NCBI GenBank assembly: GCA_029582165.1
Contig: CM055881.1
Location: 29,940,094 to 30,004,093, forward strand
Length of the DNA stretch: 64,000 nucleotides
From: Portulaca oleracea
Taxonomy: Eukaryota; Streptophyta; Magnoliopsida; Caryophyllales; Portulacaceae
Reading direction: 5' to 3'
The notes under the pieces were generated by a model that searched no databases, was not told the DNA's origin, and saw only the letters and a program-made list of their open reading frames with translations. This document shows, one piece after another, positions 22,690 through 33,523 of this stretch. Position numbers and translations under genes: made by a program. Positions within the stretch are counted from its first letter, which is position 1, and every line of letters starts with the position of its first letter.

Positions 22690-22899
22690 ATACCTATCAT
22701 TTCCTGAGGGATTAGTATGAAATGAGGTTGCTCACTGTCTGCACTACTGTGTAAAATCTGAAAGATTAGCAGATACATTATCTAAAGAGCTATCTAGAGT
22801 GAAGCATGTAAAGATGCATGCCAGCATTACGCACTGATTCAACTAATCTGAAAGATTAGCATACACACTATTTTTAAAAATAGTGTGTACCTTAACACA

Positions 22900-23110
22900 T
22901 GGGAAAATATACCTTGGCAAAAGAGAAAATTCCAATACCCTACCACAACCGGGAGTTGTATCCCATTCATACCTTTGGGCTCGGAGTCTCGCTCCGAAGA
23001 GATCCTCCCTGCAGGGCGGTGTTCTCCCCGGCCTCCGGAACTTTGGTGGGGGGGGGGGGGGGGGGCTTATAGGCTGGAGCAAAAAATCACCCAAGTAAAA
23101 CTCCAAAATT
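22900..23110. other. GC-rich patch with an 18-base G run
   Basis: Positions 22935-23040 are clearly richer in GC than the surroundings and hold GGGCTCGGAGTCTCGCTCCG. They are followed by 18 consecutive G at 23048-23065. The origin is not recognised; frames here on both strands give no known protein. The G run could form a quadruplex or be an assembly-sensitive site. Confidence 0.5.
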
Positions 23111-23235
23111 AAAAATGATTGAGATGGTCAACTTCTACGGTGGTCAAAGGCCTCTAAATAGCATCAAATTTTCAAAAACGGCAATAGAGTATTTTTTTTT
23201 TATAGAAAATAACAAGGTCTTCTACATTTTTTTTT

Positions 23236-23633
23236 GGGAAATTGAACGGTAATGTACCGAACTTTAGGAGTGTTGAATAGCAATATACCGATCTTCACTT
23301 TTGGACAGTAATATCATTGACCTTTATAGTTTGGTGACATTAATGTACCTTCAAGGATTTGCACCCTAAAAATTAACAACAAAACTAACCCCTTAATCCT
23401 AAAAATACCGAATACAAACACTCAACACCCCTAAAAATACCTAAAAATGGCACCGGTCTTTTTGCACTGCCTGCCACGTCAGACCGTCAACCGATTCGTC
23501 GCCCAGAAAATCCTTGAAGGTATATTAATGTCACCAAACTATAAAGGTTCAGTGATATCACTGTCCAAAAGTGAAGGTCGGTATATTGTCATTCAACACC
23601 CCTAAAAATCGGTATATTACCATCCAATTTCCC
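23236..23633. mobile_element. Foldback element with repeated TTGG/CAATATACCG phrases
   Basis: The left arm starts GGGAAATTGAACGGTAATGT; the right arm ends with its inverted relative TATTACCATCCAATTTCCC. The arms pair over about 120 bp, including CACTTTTGGACAGTAATATC opposite GATATCACTGTCCAAAAGTG. The centre holds CCACGTCAGACCGTCAACCG, resembling the centre of other foldbacks in this window. No coding capacity. Confidence 0.8.
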
Positions 23634-23668
23634 TTTTTTTTAGGAAACTTATGTATTTATTAATCACT

Positions 23669-24130
23669 AGTATATGGGCCCGTACTTTTGCATGGGGTTG
23701 TCTCTAACTCATCAAAATTTCTTCCATTTCATATTATTTGTTACATTGAAAATTATGTTAATACTTTAACCATAAATTTTTAAATACTTATATACAATAA
23801 TTTATTATATAATATCAATATCAATTAGATTTATAATTAAATATAGTATCCAAAAAATGATATTGTAATTGATAATAAAATATAATACAAGAAATTATTG
23901 TTCCAGCTCAATATCATAGAAATGATATTTTTAACTTGAGGGACAAAGCCATATCAATATTTGTTCCAGCTCACTAGGAATAATTCTAGGTACATGGTGA
24001 GCAACATAATTCCCACCCATTTTCACAAAAGGGTTGTTGCTACAAAAAGAACTAATAACATATAACTCCTTCTAACTTTTATAAAATGAGGATTTTACCC
24101 CTCATATTTAAGAAATGTTAATTACCTAAC
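23669..24130 (-). mobile_element. Helitron-like terminus (bottom strand), fragment
   Basis: On the bottom strand the sequence ends CCCATGCAAAAGTACGGG then about 8 bases then CTAG|T at about 23669-23672, i.e. an imperfect hairpin before CTAG-T as at the 3' ends of plant Helitrons. Nearby, 24058-24120 (ACATATAACTCC ... TAAAATGAGGATTTTACCCC) is an inverted copy of 25742-25800. Borders on the other side are not defined. Confidence 0.35.
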
Positions 24131-24639
24131 CTAATAAATACTAAAGTAATAAGTAACACACCTAACTATTATTAATATTATATGTATCTACTTTTTCAGG
24201 TTAAGATTGATCAATTTAAATAGTAAAATTCCCACTTTATCCTTCATTTAAAAATTCTTCTACCCTTAATTTATTATTCTACCCCTCTTTTTCTTCTAGC
24301 TAATCATGCACGATTGAATTAACCCCCCCTAATTTTCATTCAGATTCTTGCTCATTATTGGAGTTCATCCAATTGGTTCTTGCTGTCCCACAAATATCTG
24401 GTTAACGTCTGTGAAAATTTTACTTTTCAATTCAACCCATCCTGGATGGTTCTTGCTGTTGAGATATTAATAGCAGAATCACTTTCTAATTCAACCCCAT
24501 CCCGGGGAAAAAGAAAAAAAAAACATAGAAATAATGATTGGACATCAAATTTTCATAGTAGGGAATGTCCTAGTTGTGTTACTGTCCTTTCATCTCCACT
24601 CCACCGTAGCCCAACCATCATTCAGGTGCATGATTGAAA

Positions 24640-25030
24640 ATGCAAAATGTGAACTTGTAGAGTTATAGGGTATGTACCCTCTGACAAGACTACCCTTGCT
24701 TCCATCCAATCCTTCTTCAGTGTGTCTTCCTTCAACTCCCTCTTAGAAGCCAACCTCCTCCCTCCTTCCACCCCTCAAAACTACACCAATCAGACAGTTA
24801 GGGTTCCCTTTCCTTGCCGCTGCTTCAATGGAACTGGGCTCTTTGATCGATCGAGTCCCAACCTGCACGATTCTCAAGGATGACAGTATGTTCCACATAG
24901 CAAATGAATTGTTCTCGGGAGCAAACGAGTCGTTCAGCGGATTAGTTACCTAGAAACATATCCAAACTGTCAACAATATCACAGACGCTAACCAGATATT
25001 TGTGTGGGACAGAAGCTGTTGATCCCACGA
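24640..25030 (+). pseudogene. LysM-domain protein fragment (LYM1/LYM3-like), broken
   Basis: Frames in sequence read TTLASIQSFFSVSSFNSLLE, then ANLLPPSTPQNYTNQTVRV, then PFPCRCFNGTGLFDR (24689-24855), and, after a shift, RVPTCTILKDDSMFHIANEL and QTVNNITDANQIFV, then GQKLLIPR (about 25005-25028) after another shift. This order (TTLASIQ, PFPCRC, DRVP, HIA-E-FSGLVT, VNNI-DAN, GQKL-IP) is that of the first LysM region of LYM1/LYM3-type GPI-anchored receptors for bacterial peptidoglycan. Two or more shifts and a stop (TAG after GLVT) prove it dead. An extra ANESFSG repeat has been inserted. The part after 25030 is unrelated. It lies between repeat termini and may have been carried by a transposon. 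Confidence 0.75.
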
Positions 25031-25189
25031 ACAACCCACTGCTTCTCCAATTTCCGGCAAACCCTAGTTCAGTCGCCTAAAACGACATTGTTTCTTGCTT
25101 TTGATGGGCTGGGCGTTCGGTTTCTCGGTGACGGAGGAAGTACAAGAATTGCAAGAGGCGCCCAAAACAATCGTACATTCAATTTATTA

Positions 25190-25810
25190 GTAACTAGTCT
25201 TAAACCCGTGCAATGCACGGTGTAGGAAAAAATAGTTATTTTCTATAAACTATATACGTACAAATGGGAATATAAATTAGAAAGAGGGAAATATTAATGA
25301 TATTATCAAATGAAAATGTATCGTGACATAATTGTTCAAGTAAAATATACACAAAATCAAGATTATTATTATTAATCTCCTTCTTCCATTCGCATTTGGT
25401 GGGACCCATAAATTTATTATTATTATTATTATTATCATTATTATTATTTTGCCAACATAATTACTGATATTTGGACCAAAATAATTTAATTAAGTATTTA
25501 TCTATCTTCTGATTGGTCGAAATCCCTACAATTAATTTTCTTTCTCCATTTAGTGGGACCCACAAACTTTACTATTAATATTATATAGATGACAGGGGTA
25601 CTTTGGTCTTTTCAATTTAAATATTGAGGGTATTTTTGTCAAATAAAATACAGGGTTAAATATGTCCATGTCGTTGACTAATCGAAAAAAGTTTATATTT
25701 ATGTAAACATTAAAGGTTAGGTTGCATAATTGACATTTCTCAAATATAGGGGGTAAAATCCTCATTTTATATCAGTTTGGGGGAGGTATATGTTATTTGT
25801 TCCTACGAAA
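25190..25810 (-). mobile_element. Helitron-like element, bottom strand (3' end near 25192)
   Basis: The bottom strand ends with the hairpin CCGTGCATTGCACGGG, 7 bases, then CTAG|T near 25191-25195, a typical plant Helitron 3' end. The interior is AT-rich, with two copies of a phrase ending AGTGGGACCCA (near 25405 and 25545) and an (ATT)n run at about 25418-25448. The likely 5' part (25742-25805) is an inverted copy of 24058-24120. No helicase is encoded, so it is non-autonomous. The 5' TC end was not located. Confidence 0.45.
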
Positions 25811-26054
25811 ACTATTGTCATCCAAGACAGTCTCAGTTGAGTACATTTAAAGAGTTAACCTTTGTATTGCATCAAAGACTTACGGTCAGGATTCCATCTT
25901 GATAACAGCGTACTTAAACCTCTTTGTCACCATGAGACCTAAGTGCGTCGCTTTGGACTCCGCGATCATCGGACTCTAGAGGCCTTCAGCCTCTTCACGA
26001 CAGTTGAGTGCACATTCGCTTTTGCGTATCTTGCAACCATTCGCAAGCCGACCC

Positions 26055-27366
26055 TGAGGGGCGGATTTGGGGCCTATAGAGGGGTGTCCATGGCCCAAAA
26101 AAAGTTTGAGGAGCTTAAAATAAATGGGATGCAAAATAATATGAATGGGTTACATGGGCACCCCAAAAAATTAATATAGTGTCCACTTGTAGTCCATGAG
26201 TTCATGCGTGAGGCGCCCCACTGCCCCAGCCTATTAAACCTCAATTTTGTTTTTTTAAAATTAGTTATTGTTTTAGTTTTAAACTAATTGAGGAAATTAG
26301 ATAAAAAAATTTCAGTTTCTGAATTCAGTGAGAAGCACGACAAAGCAGCAACCAGAGCCCCCACCCTTCATCTTCAGCCGACGGTCGACCCAGAGGCCAG
26401 AGCCCCGCCACAGCAACCACCGCCTGTCAGCCGCCGCGCCGCCGAAGCACGAGGAGTCGCGGTTGCCGTCGCTTCTTGTCGACCCTCTCTCTGCCTTTGC
26501 TTGCCGTTGCCTGCAGCGACCGAACGCTCGACCCAAGGCGGCAACGTCGGCGCCGCCAGCGACCCAGCGACCAACGTACTCGGCAGCCTCCCACTCCGGC
26601 GACTGGCGAACTGAAATCCACTTGTGAGTTTTCATACTTTCATTCTCTGATTTTCAATCTTAGGATTTACCGTTCACTATTTCAATTTTAGGTTTTTCAT
26701 TCCAATTTGGTAAATTACTGATATTTATAATTTGTGATTTGTGGTTTGTGATTTATAATTGTCATTTGTGAATTATTGTTAACTGTGATTTAGTAAACGA
26801 GTAAATTCACCCCTGGATTAATAGATGTGGATTCAAAAGGACTACTTAAATACTTGATTCCAGCTTCCTCATTCATCCAAAATCTTGGATTGGACTTCAT
26901 ATGTTTGAAATATCGTGGGTCCATCATCGATCGCCTAATATTTTTGAGAAATATACAACCCTCAGTCTGTGAAATGTAATTTAGTAAAATAATTAGTGTT
27001 AATAATTACATTTTGTGAGTAGTAAATTACTGTTAATAATTAGGTATTACTGATTTACTGTTAACTGTGTACTGATTAGGTAAATAGATTTGTAAATGTT
27101 GAATATTTTGCTGTGATTTGTGATTTTTGTTTTGTGTTTGTGTGTTCTTTTTTCAGTAAGTCGCAAAATGTTGGGTATAATATGGATCGTTCTAATTCAA
27201 TTTTATGATACTACGCCTCAAAAATTGAAGGTTATTAGTAAGGGTCGACCTTGACCCAACCCAACCCTACATGACTAATGGGTCGACTCTGACCCGACCC
27301 GTTGCCCACCCCCTAGTTATTAGTGTAAGTGGACACCCCTAACTTGGAAGTCTAGATCCACCACTG
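26055..27366. mobile_element. hAT-type DNA element, non-autonomous, with 8-bp target duplication
   Basis: The 8-bp duplication GCCGACCC flanks the element at 26047-26054 and 27367-27374. The ends are imperfect inverted repeats: left TGAGGGGCGGATTTGG and right, on the bottom strand, CAGTGGTGGATCTAG; GGGGTGTCCA recurs inside both ends. The interior has a GC-rich stretch (26340-26610), a kind of leader often seen upstream of hAT transposases, followed by AT-rich DNA. No BED finger or transposase remains, so it looks like an internally deleted copy. Small open frames on both strands of the GC-rich stretch are chance products of composition. Confidence 0.8.
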
Positions 27367-27374
27367 GCCGACCC

Positions 27375-28336
27375 ACCCATCTTCGTGAATATGAGAAGCA
27401 ACATTAATCTTATGTATACCGCTTTGGGTGGGATCCAAGTTTCTGTGATTGCTATAGACCAGTAGCTGATTTGCTGTGCCTCCAGGCAATAAAGTACTTA
27501 ATAGTACGAGGAAGGTGACATTGTTTTCTTAATTTTATATGAAATTCAACAATGTAGATTAGTAAACGTAAAAACGTAAGAAGACATTCATGATGTTATT
27601 ACCTTGATAATTAATCTAAGCAACCATATCTCCTCTCACAGTGTCCTTTGTTCTCATCCCCTTCTAAGGGCAGTGAGTCAAACATTGGTTAAAAAAGACA
27701 ATTAGCTATATCCAATCAGGGGATAAATGACCCAAGTCAAGGTCAAACCGGACTTGGTTTAAGCCCAGCTAGGTTAGGAAAAGTTGGACTCGGTTAAGTT
27801 CATGTTGCTTGGGATCAATTCAATTCAACTCGGCTCAAACTTTTTCTTAAAATTCTCCGAATTCAATGCAGAATCAAGTAAATTTATACTTTACTATTAA
27901 AGTTTGGTCATCTAAAATAATATATGGTTTATGTGTACATGAATGATTACCCCCTTTCTATCTAAAATACTAAAATGACCTAACCAAACCGAGGCCCTCG
28001 ACTTAGGTCAGCTCAAAATACATCTAGGTTCAGTTTTGCCTAGCCGAGCCGAACCAAACTAATCGAGCCAAGCTCAAGCAACTCGCAAGCTTGCTAAGCT
28101 CTGTATCAATCCTAATCCAATTGACTCCATTAGTAAACTGTCGTGATCTGGTTACAACCTACTCTAGGCTTTAATTTGATGGTATGTAGTGCGTGAGTTA
28201 GAGCTTTCACAGGATCAACTTCTAAAATTAATGTTTTTCGAATGTTCCTTTTTTTTGCAAAAGCACACGTACTATAAAATTATCCATATACTCGCTTGGA
28301 TAGTCAGAGTTCACCATTCCTTTTGTTGGATGCTAA
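27375..28336. other. Spacer with pseudo-repetitive ACTCGG/GAGCC phrases
   Basis: 27720-28110 contains many short words of the type CTCGG, GAGCCGAAC and AAGCTCAAG, as in degenerate repeats, but no border could be fixed. No gene seen. Confidence 0.35.
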
Positions 28337-28560
28337 ATAGGAATGACAATGGCGCGGGAAATCCTTATTCTTGTTAAGGCCCCACCCGGTGTTGGAGAAA
28401 AATCCCCATCCCCATCCTCGATGGGAAGGGATGAGGATAGAGTAAAACTTTTTAAATCCTCGGGCGAGGATGACACGGGGATGGGGCAAAACTTCCCCAT
28501 CTCTGTGTTAGCTTTCTTGATGGAGAAAATTTCCCGCTGTGCATCGTCGTACTCGTAGTC
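28337..28560 (+). mobile_element. GC-rich repeat fragment related to 12240-12350
   Basis: GACAATGGCGCGGGAAATCC at the left, then GGAGAAAAATCCCC and CGGGCGAGGATGACACGGGG, match the bottom strand of 12240-12350 in order. Likely a degenerate MITE lying upstream of ALG14. 28560-28900 may hold the ALG14 promoter and 5' untranslated exon; no more can be said. Confidence 0.45.
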
Positions 28561-29286
28561 GTATCCAATTTCTATTGAAATACATAAATACCCTTCATGT
28601 ATTGACATCTTATACATAATAGTAGGGGTGGGTTTGTAATTTGAGTTTAGCCAGATCTGATTCTCACTGTCGCTAGTGATTCCCTCCTCCAGTCGCCCAG
28701 TCCTCCCTGTCATCTGATTTCCGCGAGGTGCCACCGCTGATTCCTCAGTTGCCGCCAGCCAGTCTTCTGCTCCGTCAACAGCCCACAAACGAGAGTACTA
28801 TAATCCCCTCTCCCTCCTGTAAGTTCTTTCAATCTCCCCTTTCTAATTCAATTCCTCATCAGATTCCCATATACAATCCCCTCTCAAATGGACATCTTTA
28901 TACTATAATTAAGGTTTCCTGAATCCTGATACCCTAACAATATACAATCCCCTCTCAAATACTTGTCTTCTTGTCGCCAACTGCAGAAACTCTTTGGATC
29001 ATCTGCCCGATCCGCTTTTCGGTCCAGATACTTCCCCCCTCGATCTGGGCAGGGCTGGAATTCCCCATTTTCTTCTGGGTCGAACTGGGATCCAAAAATC
29101 AAAATCCAACAAGCTCTCTGATCAAGGGTAACATAAAGCAAATCCAAGCTCCAAATTCTTCTCACTTTTTTTTTTCCAAGTTTCATATTTTTGTTCAGCA
29201 TAGAACTGCAATTGATGTCTGTGTTTTCTTCCCCTCTTTCTTGGTTTTGTCTTGATGCAATTTCAGTGCTCAACGAAGGAAATTTG

Positions 29287-31887
29287 ATGATGGGGAGTGA
29301 GATTGAATGGCTTTTATCAAATGGAGTTGTTCTTGTTGTAACTGCTTTGACATTGATTCTATTGCGATTGGTGTTCGTACTGTCTCAAACTGGCAAGCCG
29401 TTGCGGTCCAATGCTGTAAAGCCTCGTAGCACTCTCATTGTTCTTGGATCAGGTAAGATAACAAATCTGACAATTTAATATTGATATTGTTCCAGCAAAT
29501 CTTAGTGAAATTTTAGATATTTTGATATTTTCTTCATTGAATTTAACTTTGACGTGGGTTGCTTTCTGGGGTATCTGATAAATGATTTCTCTCCCCCCTC
29601 CCCTCTCTTTTGTTCTTGTGGAGTGGAGTGGGACTGGGAAAAGTTTAGAACTTAAAATTTCTTTTTTAGTTTGGATAATTATCAGTTTAGTTGGAATGGA
29701 GCCATGGGAAGTAGTCTTGTTTTTATTATTGTAGACAATAGTTGAAGTCTCTGCCCATCCCCTCTCCCTTAATAGATCCTCAATAAGCAAATGCCCCATC
29801 AGTAGTTTGTATGGCTCTCTGCAGAAAATGGGAGCTACTGAAAGTATTACATGGATAGAGGTTCCTTTTTTCTTTGTGAGGGGTTGGGGGGATTGAATTT
29901 CATACATTGAATGAAGTGGTAATGTTGTAGCTGGGAGATTGTGCTCATTTGTCAATGCAAAATTGTCACCATATTGAAAAACAAAGCATGATTTACTGTT
30001 GCTATAGAATTTTGTTGGATCACTTAACTTTTTCAATTATGAACTATGATAAATGTAGGGGGTCACACGGCGGAGATGCTTAATCTCTTGGCTGCTTTAC
30101 AGAAGGACAGGTTTTATCCAAGATATTACGTAGCTGCTGCTACTGACAATATGAGTCTTCAGAAAGCTCGAACCTTTGAGAGTTCCTCCGATGATGAGGT
30201 AGTGTTTCCTGTTGTATTCTTTTCCACATATCTATTTTATACTTTCAAATCTATCCCTTTTGGGGGAGATTGTTAGAAAATTGTGCTTTATAATATCTCT
30301 TTCCATTCATGCACTTGAGTAGCATATAAGGAGGTTTCCATTATTGGCAAGTGTATTTTTAGACTGTTATCTGCGCACATCAGTTCAATTGTTGTTTAAC
30401 TGTTAAGTAAACTATGATCTGTGGCTGTTACATTGGGCTCTTTTTTTGCCTTATTGTATGTGTTCATGCTACATAGTCAAGGTTAATGTTGTCTATCATT
30501 TTTATATCTGTGCCATTATTGAATAACTGAGATGTAGTTTTCTGCTGCACCTTGTATGTTTCACCTCAAATTATCTTTTTGTGTTTCTCATATCACTTAC
30601 GTCAGATAGGTGTTTGTCTTAATAAACAAATTATACGGCGCTATTGTGTTTCTGGGAAACCTTCCATGCTTTTTTATTTGGGACCAATCTTTCATTAAGT
30701 TTGTTGGAACTTTATAGCACTCATGTTAGGCTTTCCTTTCGGCAATGGCCTATCTCATATCCTTATCCATCCTGTGTACTTCCTAAATAATTGGATGGTA
30801 ATGTAGGTATGAGTGGAGATTAAAATTAGTACATAGCAATATGAATGTTGAAGATAGAGCATTGCAATTGTTGGATCTTATTTTCCTTCTTGCTCTTGGT
30901 GCCTTGAGCTGCCTGTTTGAGAGCTTTGTTGACTTAGCAAACTCAAAGCAGCAGGCTATCAAGAGAATGCTTTAATTACATTACCAACACATAGATTTTG
31001 CTTTCTGGGAAGATTTTCCTGATGTTTTGTTTAGTCCAGAAGTTGAAAGACACAGCAGAGTACATGCAGATTTATCGAAGCCGAGAAGTTGGTCAGTCGT
31101 ACATAACTTCTGTTGGCACAACACTCGTTGCCATTGCCCATGCGCTGTGGTTAATGATTAAAATCAGACCACAAGTGGTGCGTATAAGTTTTTATTTGTT
31201 TTTTTTTTTTGTCCTGTTATCATAACCCATTTGATTAAAATTTTTGAACTCAAAATGAAGGCAATGCAAGAATTTTTCCCTGAATGTATATTGAAATGTA
31301 TGGTTCTACATGAATAACCATTTGCATTGTGTTTTCCTCAGATCCTTTGCAATGGCCCTGGAACTTGCATTCCCATATGTGCAATTGCCTTCCTTTTTAA
31401 GGTCAGTGATATATTTGACATCATTGAGAATGATGTTGTGTTCAACAGAGACAATCAATATGTGTTGGGAGACAGGACACGTACTTCGTGTACAGAATGA
31501 CAGTTACCAATCGGATTTTAGATTTTAAAAAATAAAAAAGCATACACTACTTTCCCCATTCCATAAGCTGGTAGAGGATATATAGTTTAATGAGCAATTC
31601 TTTCCTCTCTAGTTGAATGTCGAAGTGAAGAATAATTTTTCAATTCTCTGCAGCAAAAAAAGGAAATGTCAGGATGCTATTATCTGGTTTGAATTGCTTC
31701 TTTCTTACAGATAGTAGGGATAAGGTGGTCATCAATATTTTATGTGGAGAGCATAGCACGAGTTAAGAGGCTGTCTCTGAGTGGGTTGCTTCTGTACAAA
31801 TTGAGGATGGCGGATCAACTTTACGTGCAATGGCCACAATTGCAAAGGAAGTATCCTCGATCCATTTATGTTGGCTGTCTCATGTAG
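29287..31887 (+). CDS. ALG14: UDP-GlcNAc transferase subunit ALG14 homolog (5 exons)
   Basis: Exons 29287-29452, 30059-30198, 31040-31177, 31342-31401 and 31711-31887 join in frame to 226 residues, with GT/AG at every intron. ALG14 anchors the soluble ALG13 at the ER membrane; the pair adds the second GlcNAc to the dolichol-linked N-glycan precursor. The single N-terminal membrane segment (GVVLVVTALTLILLRLVFVL, residues about 12-31) fits this. STLIVLGSGGHTAEML (about 48-63) is the conserved glycosyltransferase loop. RSREVGQSYITS, ILCNGPGTCIPICAIAFL, RWSSIFYVESIARVKRLSLS and DQLYVQWPQL follow in the order known for the family; the end YPRSIYVGCLM is also typical. Start: the first of two adjacent ATGs before GSEIEW. 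An upstream in-frame ATG at 29191 is less likely, as an acceptor-like TTTTGTTCAG sits at about 29190-29199. Confidence 0.95.
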
Positions 31888-33523
31888 TTAGCTGCTTCTA
31901 GGATAAGTTGCATGAATACAACGAATGTAAAGCTCTTTTGTAAATTTCATTACTCTATGTTGGTTGCTTATATGACAACTAACCTTATAGATGTTGCATC
32001 TCTAGCAATGTTGAGTAAAATTTTGGCAAAGTATCCTTTGCAGCTCATAGATATTTTCAATACACACATTTACAAGCTTTATACCCTTCCATCAGTTCTC
32101 AGACACATCATCCATATGTCGTGACAATTCAGCATTATTTGTATTTCCACGTTTTCACAAAAACAGGGCTGTTTTGGAGCTCATAACATTTCGCTGTCTT
32201 CCTTTGCATATTATTTATGATGATTACCTGCTGTAGGATGCAATTGAGGAATTATCAATCACATTTGAATGACATTTTGCTAGATGAAGTGTCCTTTTGA
32301 GCCATTCTCTGAGATTGATCTTTACATATAATGACTAATAGAGACAGTTGATTATACCTATACTCAACTGTGGAGTTGGGACCTCATTCCAGATGAAACT
32401 TGTGTACTTTCAGATTTGGTGGTAGAACTGAGTTTGGTGTTACATGTCAATGACATAAATTTGACAGCACTCATATCAACTTTTGTCTTTGCCCTTTTGC
32501 TAAACTATATAGTGAGTCAGTGACTGTAGACCTTGGGCAACTTAAATCTGAAATCTCTAAGAATCTCAGAATGTATTTCTTTTTTGGATTTGTTTGTCTT
32601 ATTTAAGTTAGCATCGGAAAAAGAAAATGTTGACCTTACGTACGTGCTGCTTCTGACGCAAGTTTGTGGAAGGAATAATTCCTCTGAAATGGGATATACA
32701 TGCATAATTGCATATATCATAGCAACAAGAACCTGAATGTTTGTGCCATTATGGCTTTATTCATAATATCCTCTAAGATCTCACTATTCCATTAAAAAAA
32801 AAAAAACTAGACCTTAGTTGTTAATGGATCCTTATCTTGAATGATCTAAGTTTAAGGATGGTACACAGTTTTCGGCAACTGAAAAGTTATTTCTGATTTC
32901 TTTTAAAAAATGGAAAATATGAAGTCAAAATAAATTCATTGTTACACTAAATTTGGGTTTCTTTTAAATGTACTAGACACTAAGCAACTTTTAATTGACT
33001 TACCTTAAGGATAAGACTGTTATATCAAACCTCTGCTTAGGTAGAATTTTAGGGTATTGATTCTTGGTTATATCCAAACTTAGAATCTGACCCAATATTA
33101 GGTGGGAGTTCATAATTGGCTTAATAGTTGCACGCTCAAGCTGCTATAAGATCAAATATTATTACTGGCAGTAAATTTACTTGTAATAAACTAAACTTTA
33201 TGTTGATTTTGACATGTCTTTAATCTAATCTAGATTTTGTCCCAAGTTTAAATTCCTCAACTTCCACCACTCTTTTTTGCTTCCACTTTCTTGGTAATAT
33301 ATTCTTTCCCTCCCTTTTCCACCAAAAGCCCCACACAATAACCACCCTTCCATTTTGCCTGATATTTCAGTTCTTCTTCCTCCTTTTAACCCTTGTTCTT
33401 CTTCAACCCATCAAATTGAACACCTCAAGGGCGAAAACGTGGAAATTTTAGGAGGAACTAGACGCCGGAGATCTTCAGAGGGATTCCGGCAAACTTCCAT
33501 CTTGATAAGAATAAGATTAAGAG
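31888..33523 (+). other. ALG14 downstream region and bHLH promoter/5' UTR
   Basis: No further gene seen. The pyrimidine-rich stretch 33265-33420 (TTCCTCCTTTT, CTTCTTCAACCC) just ahead of the bHLH start looks like a plant 5' untranslated leader. Open frames of 60-70 codons in this region are not conserved-looking. Confidence 0.45.

Noticed and set aside
22935..23040. GC-rich patch considered as a tRNA or rRNA fragment
   Set aside because: No cloverleaf, T-loop or known rRNA word could be found on either strand.
26312..26691. Several open frames on both strands (up to 108 codons)
   Set aside because: All lie in the GC-rich core of the hAT element and overlap one another; composition alone explains them.
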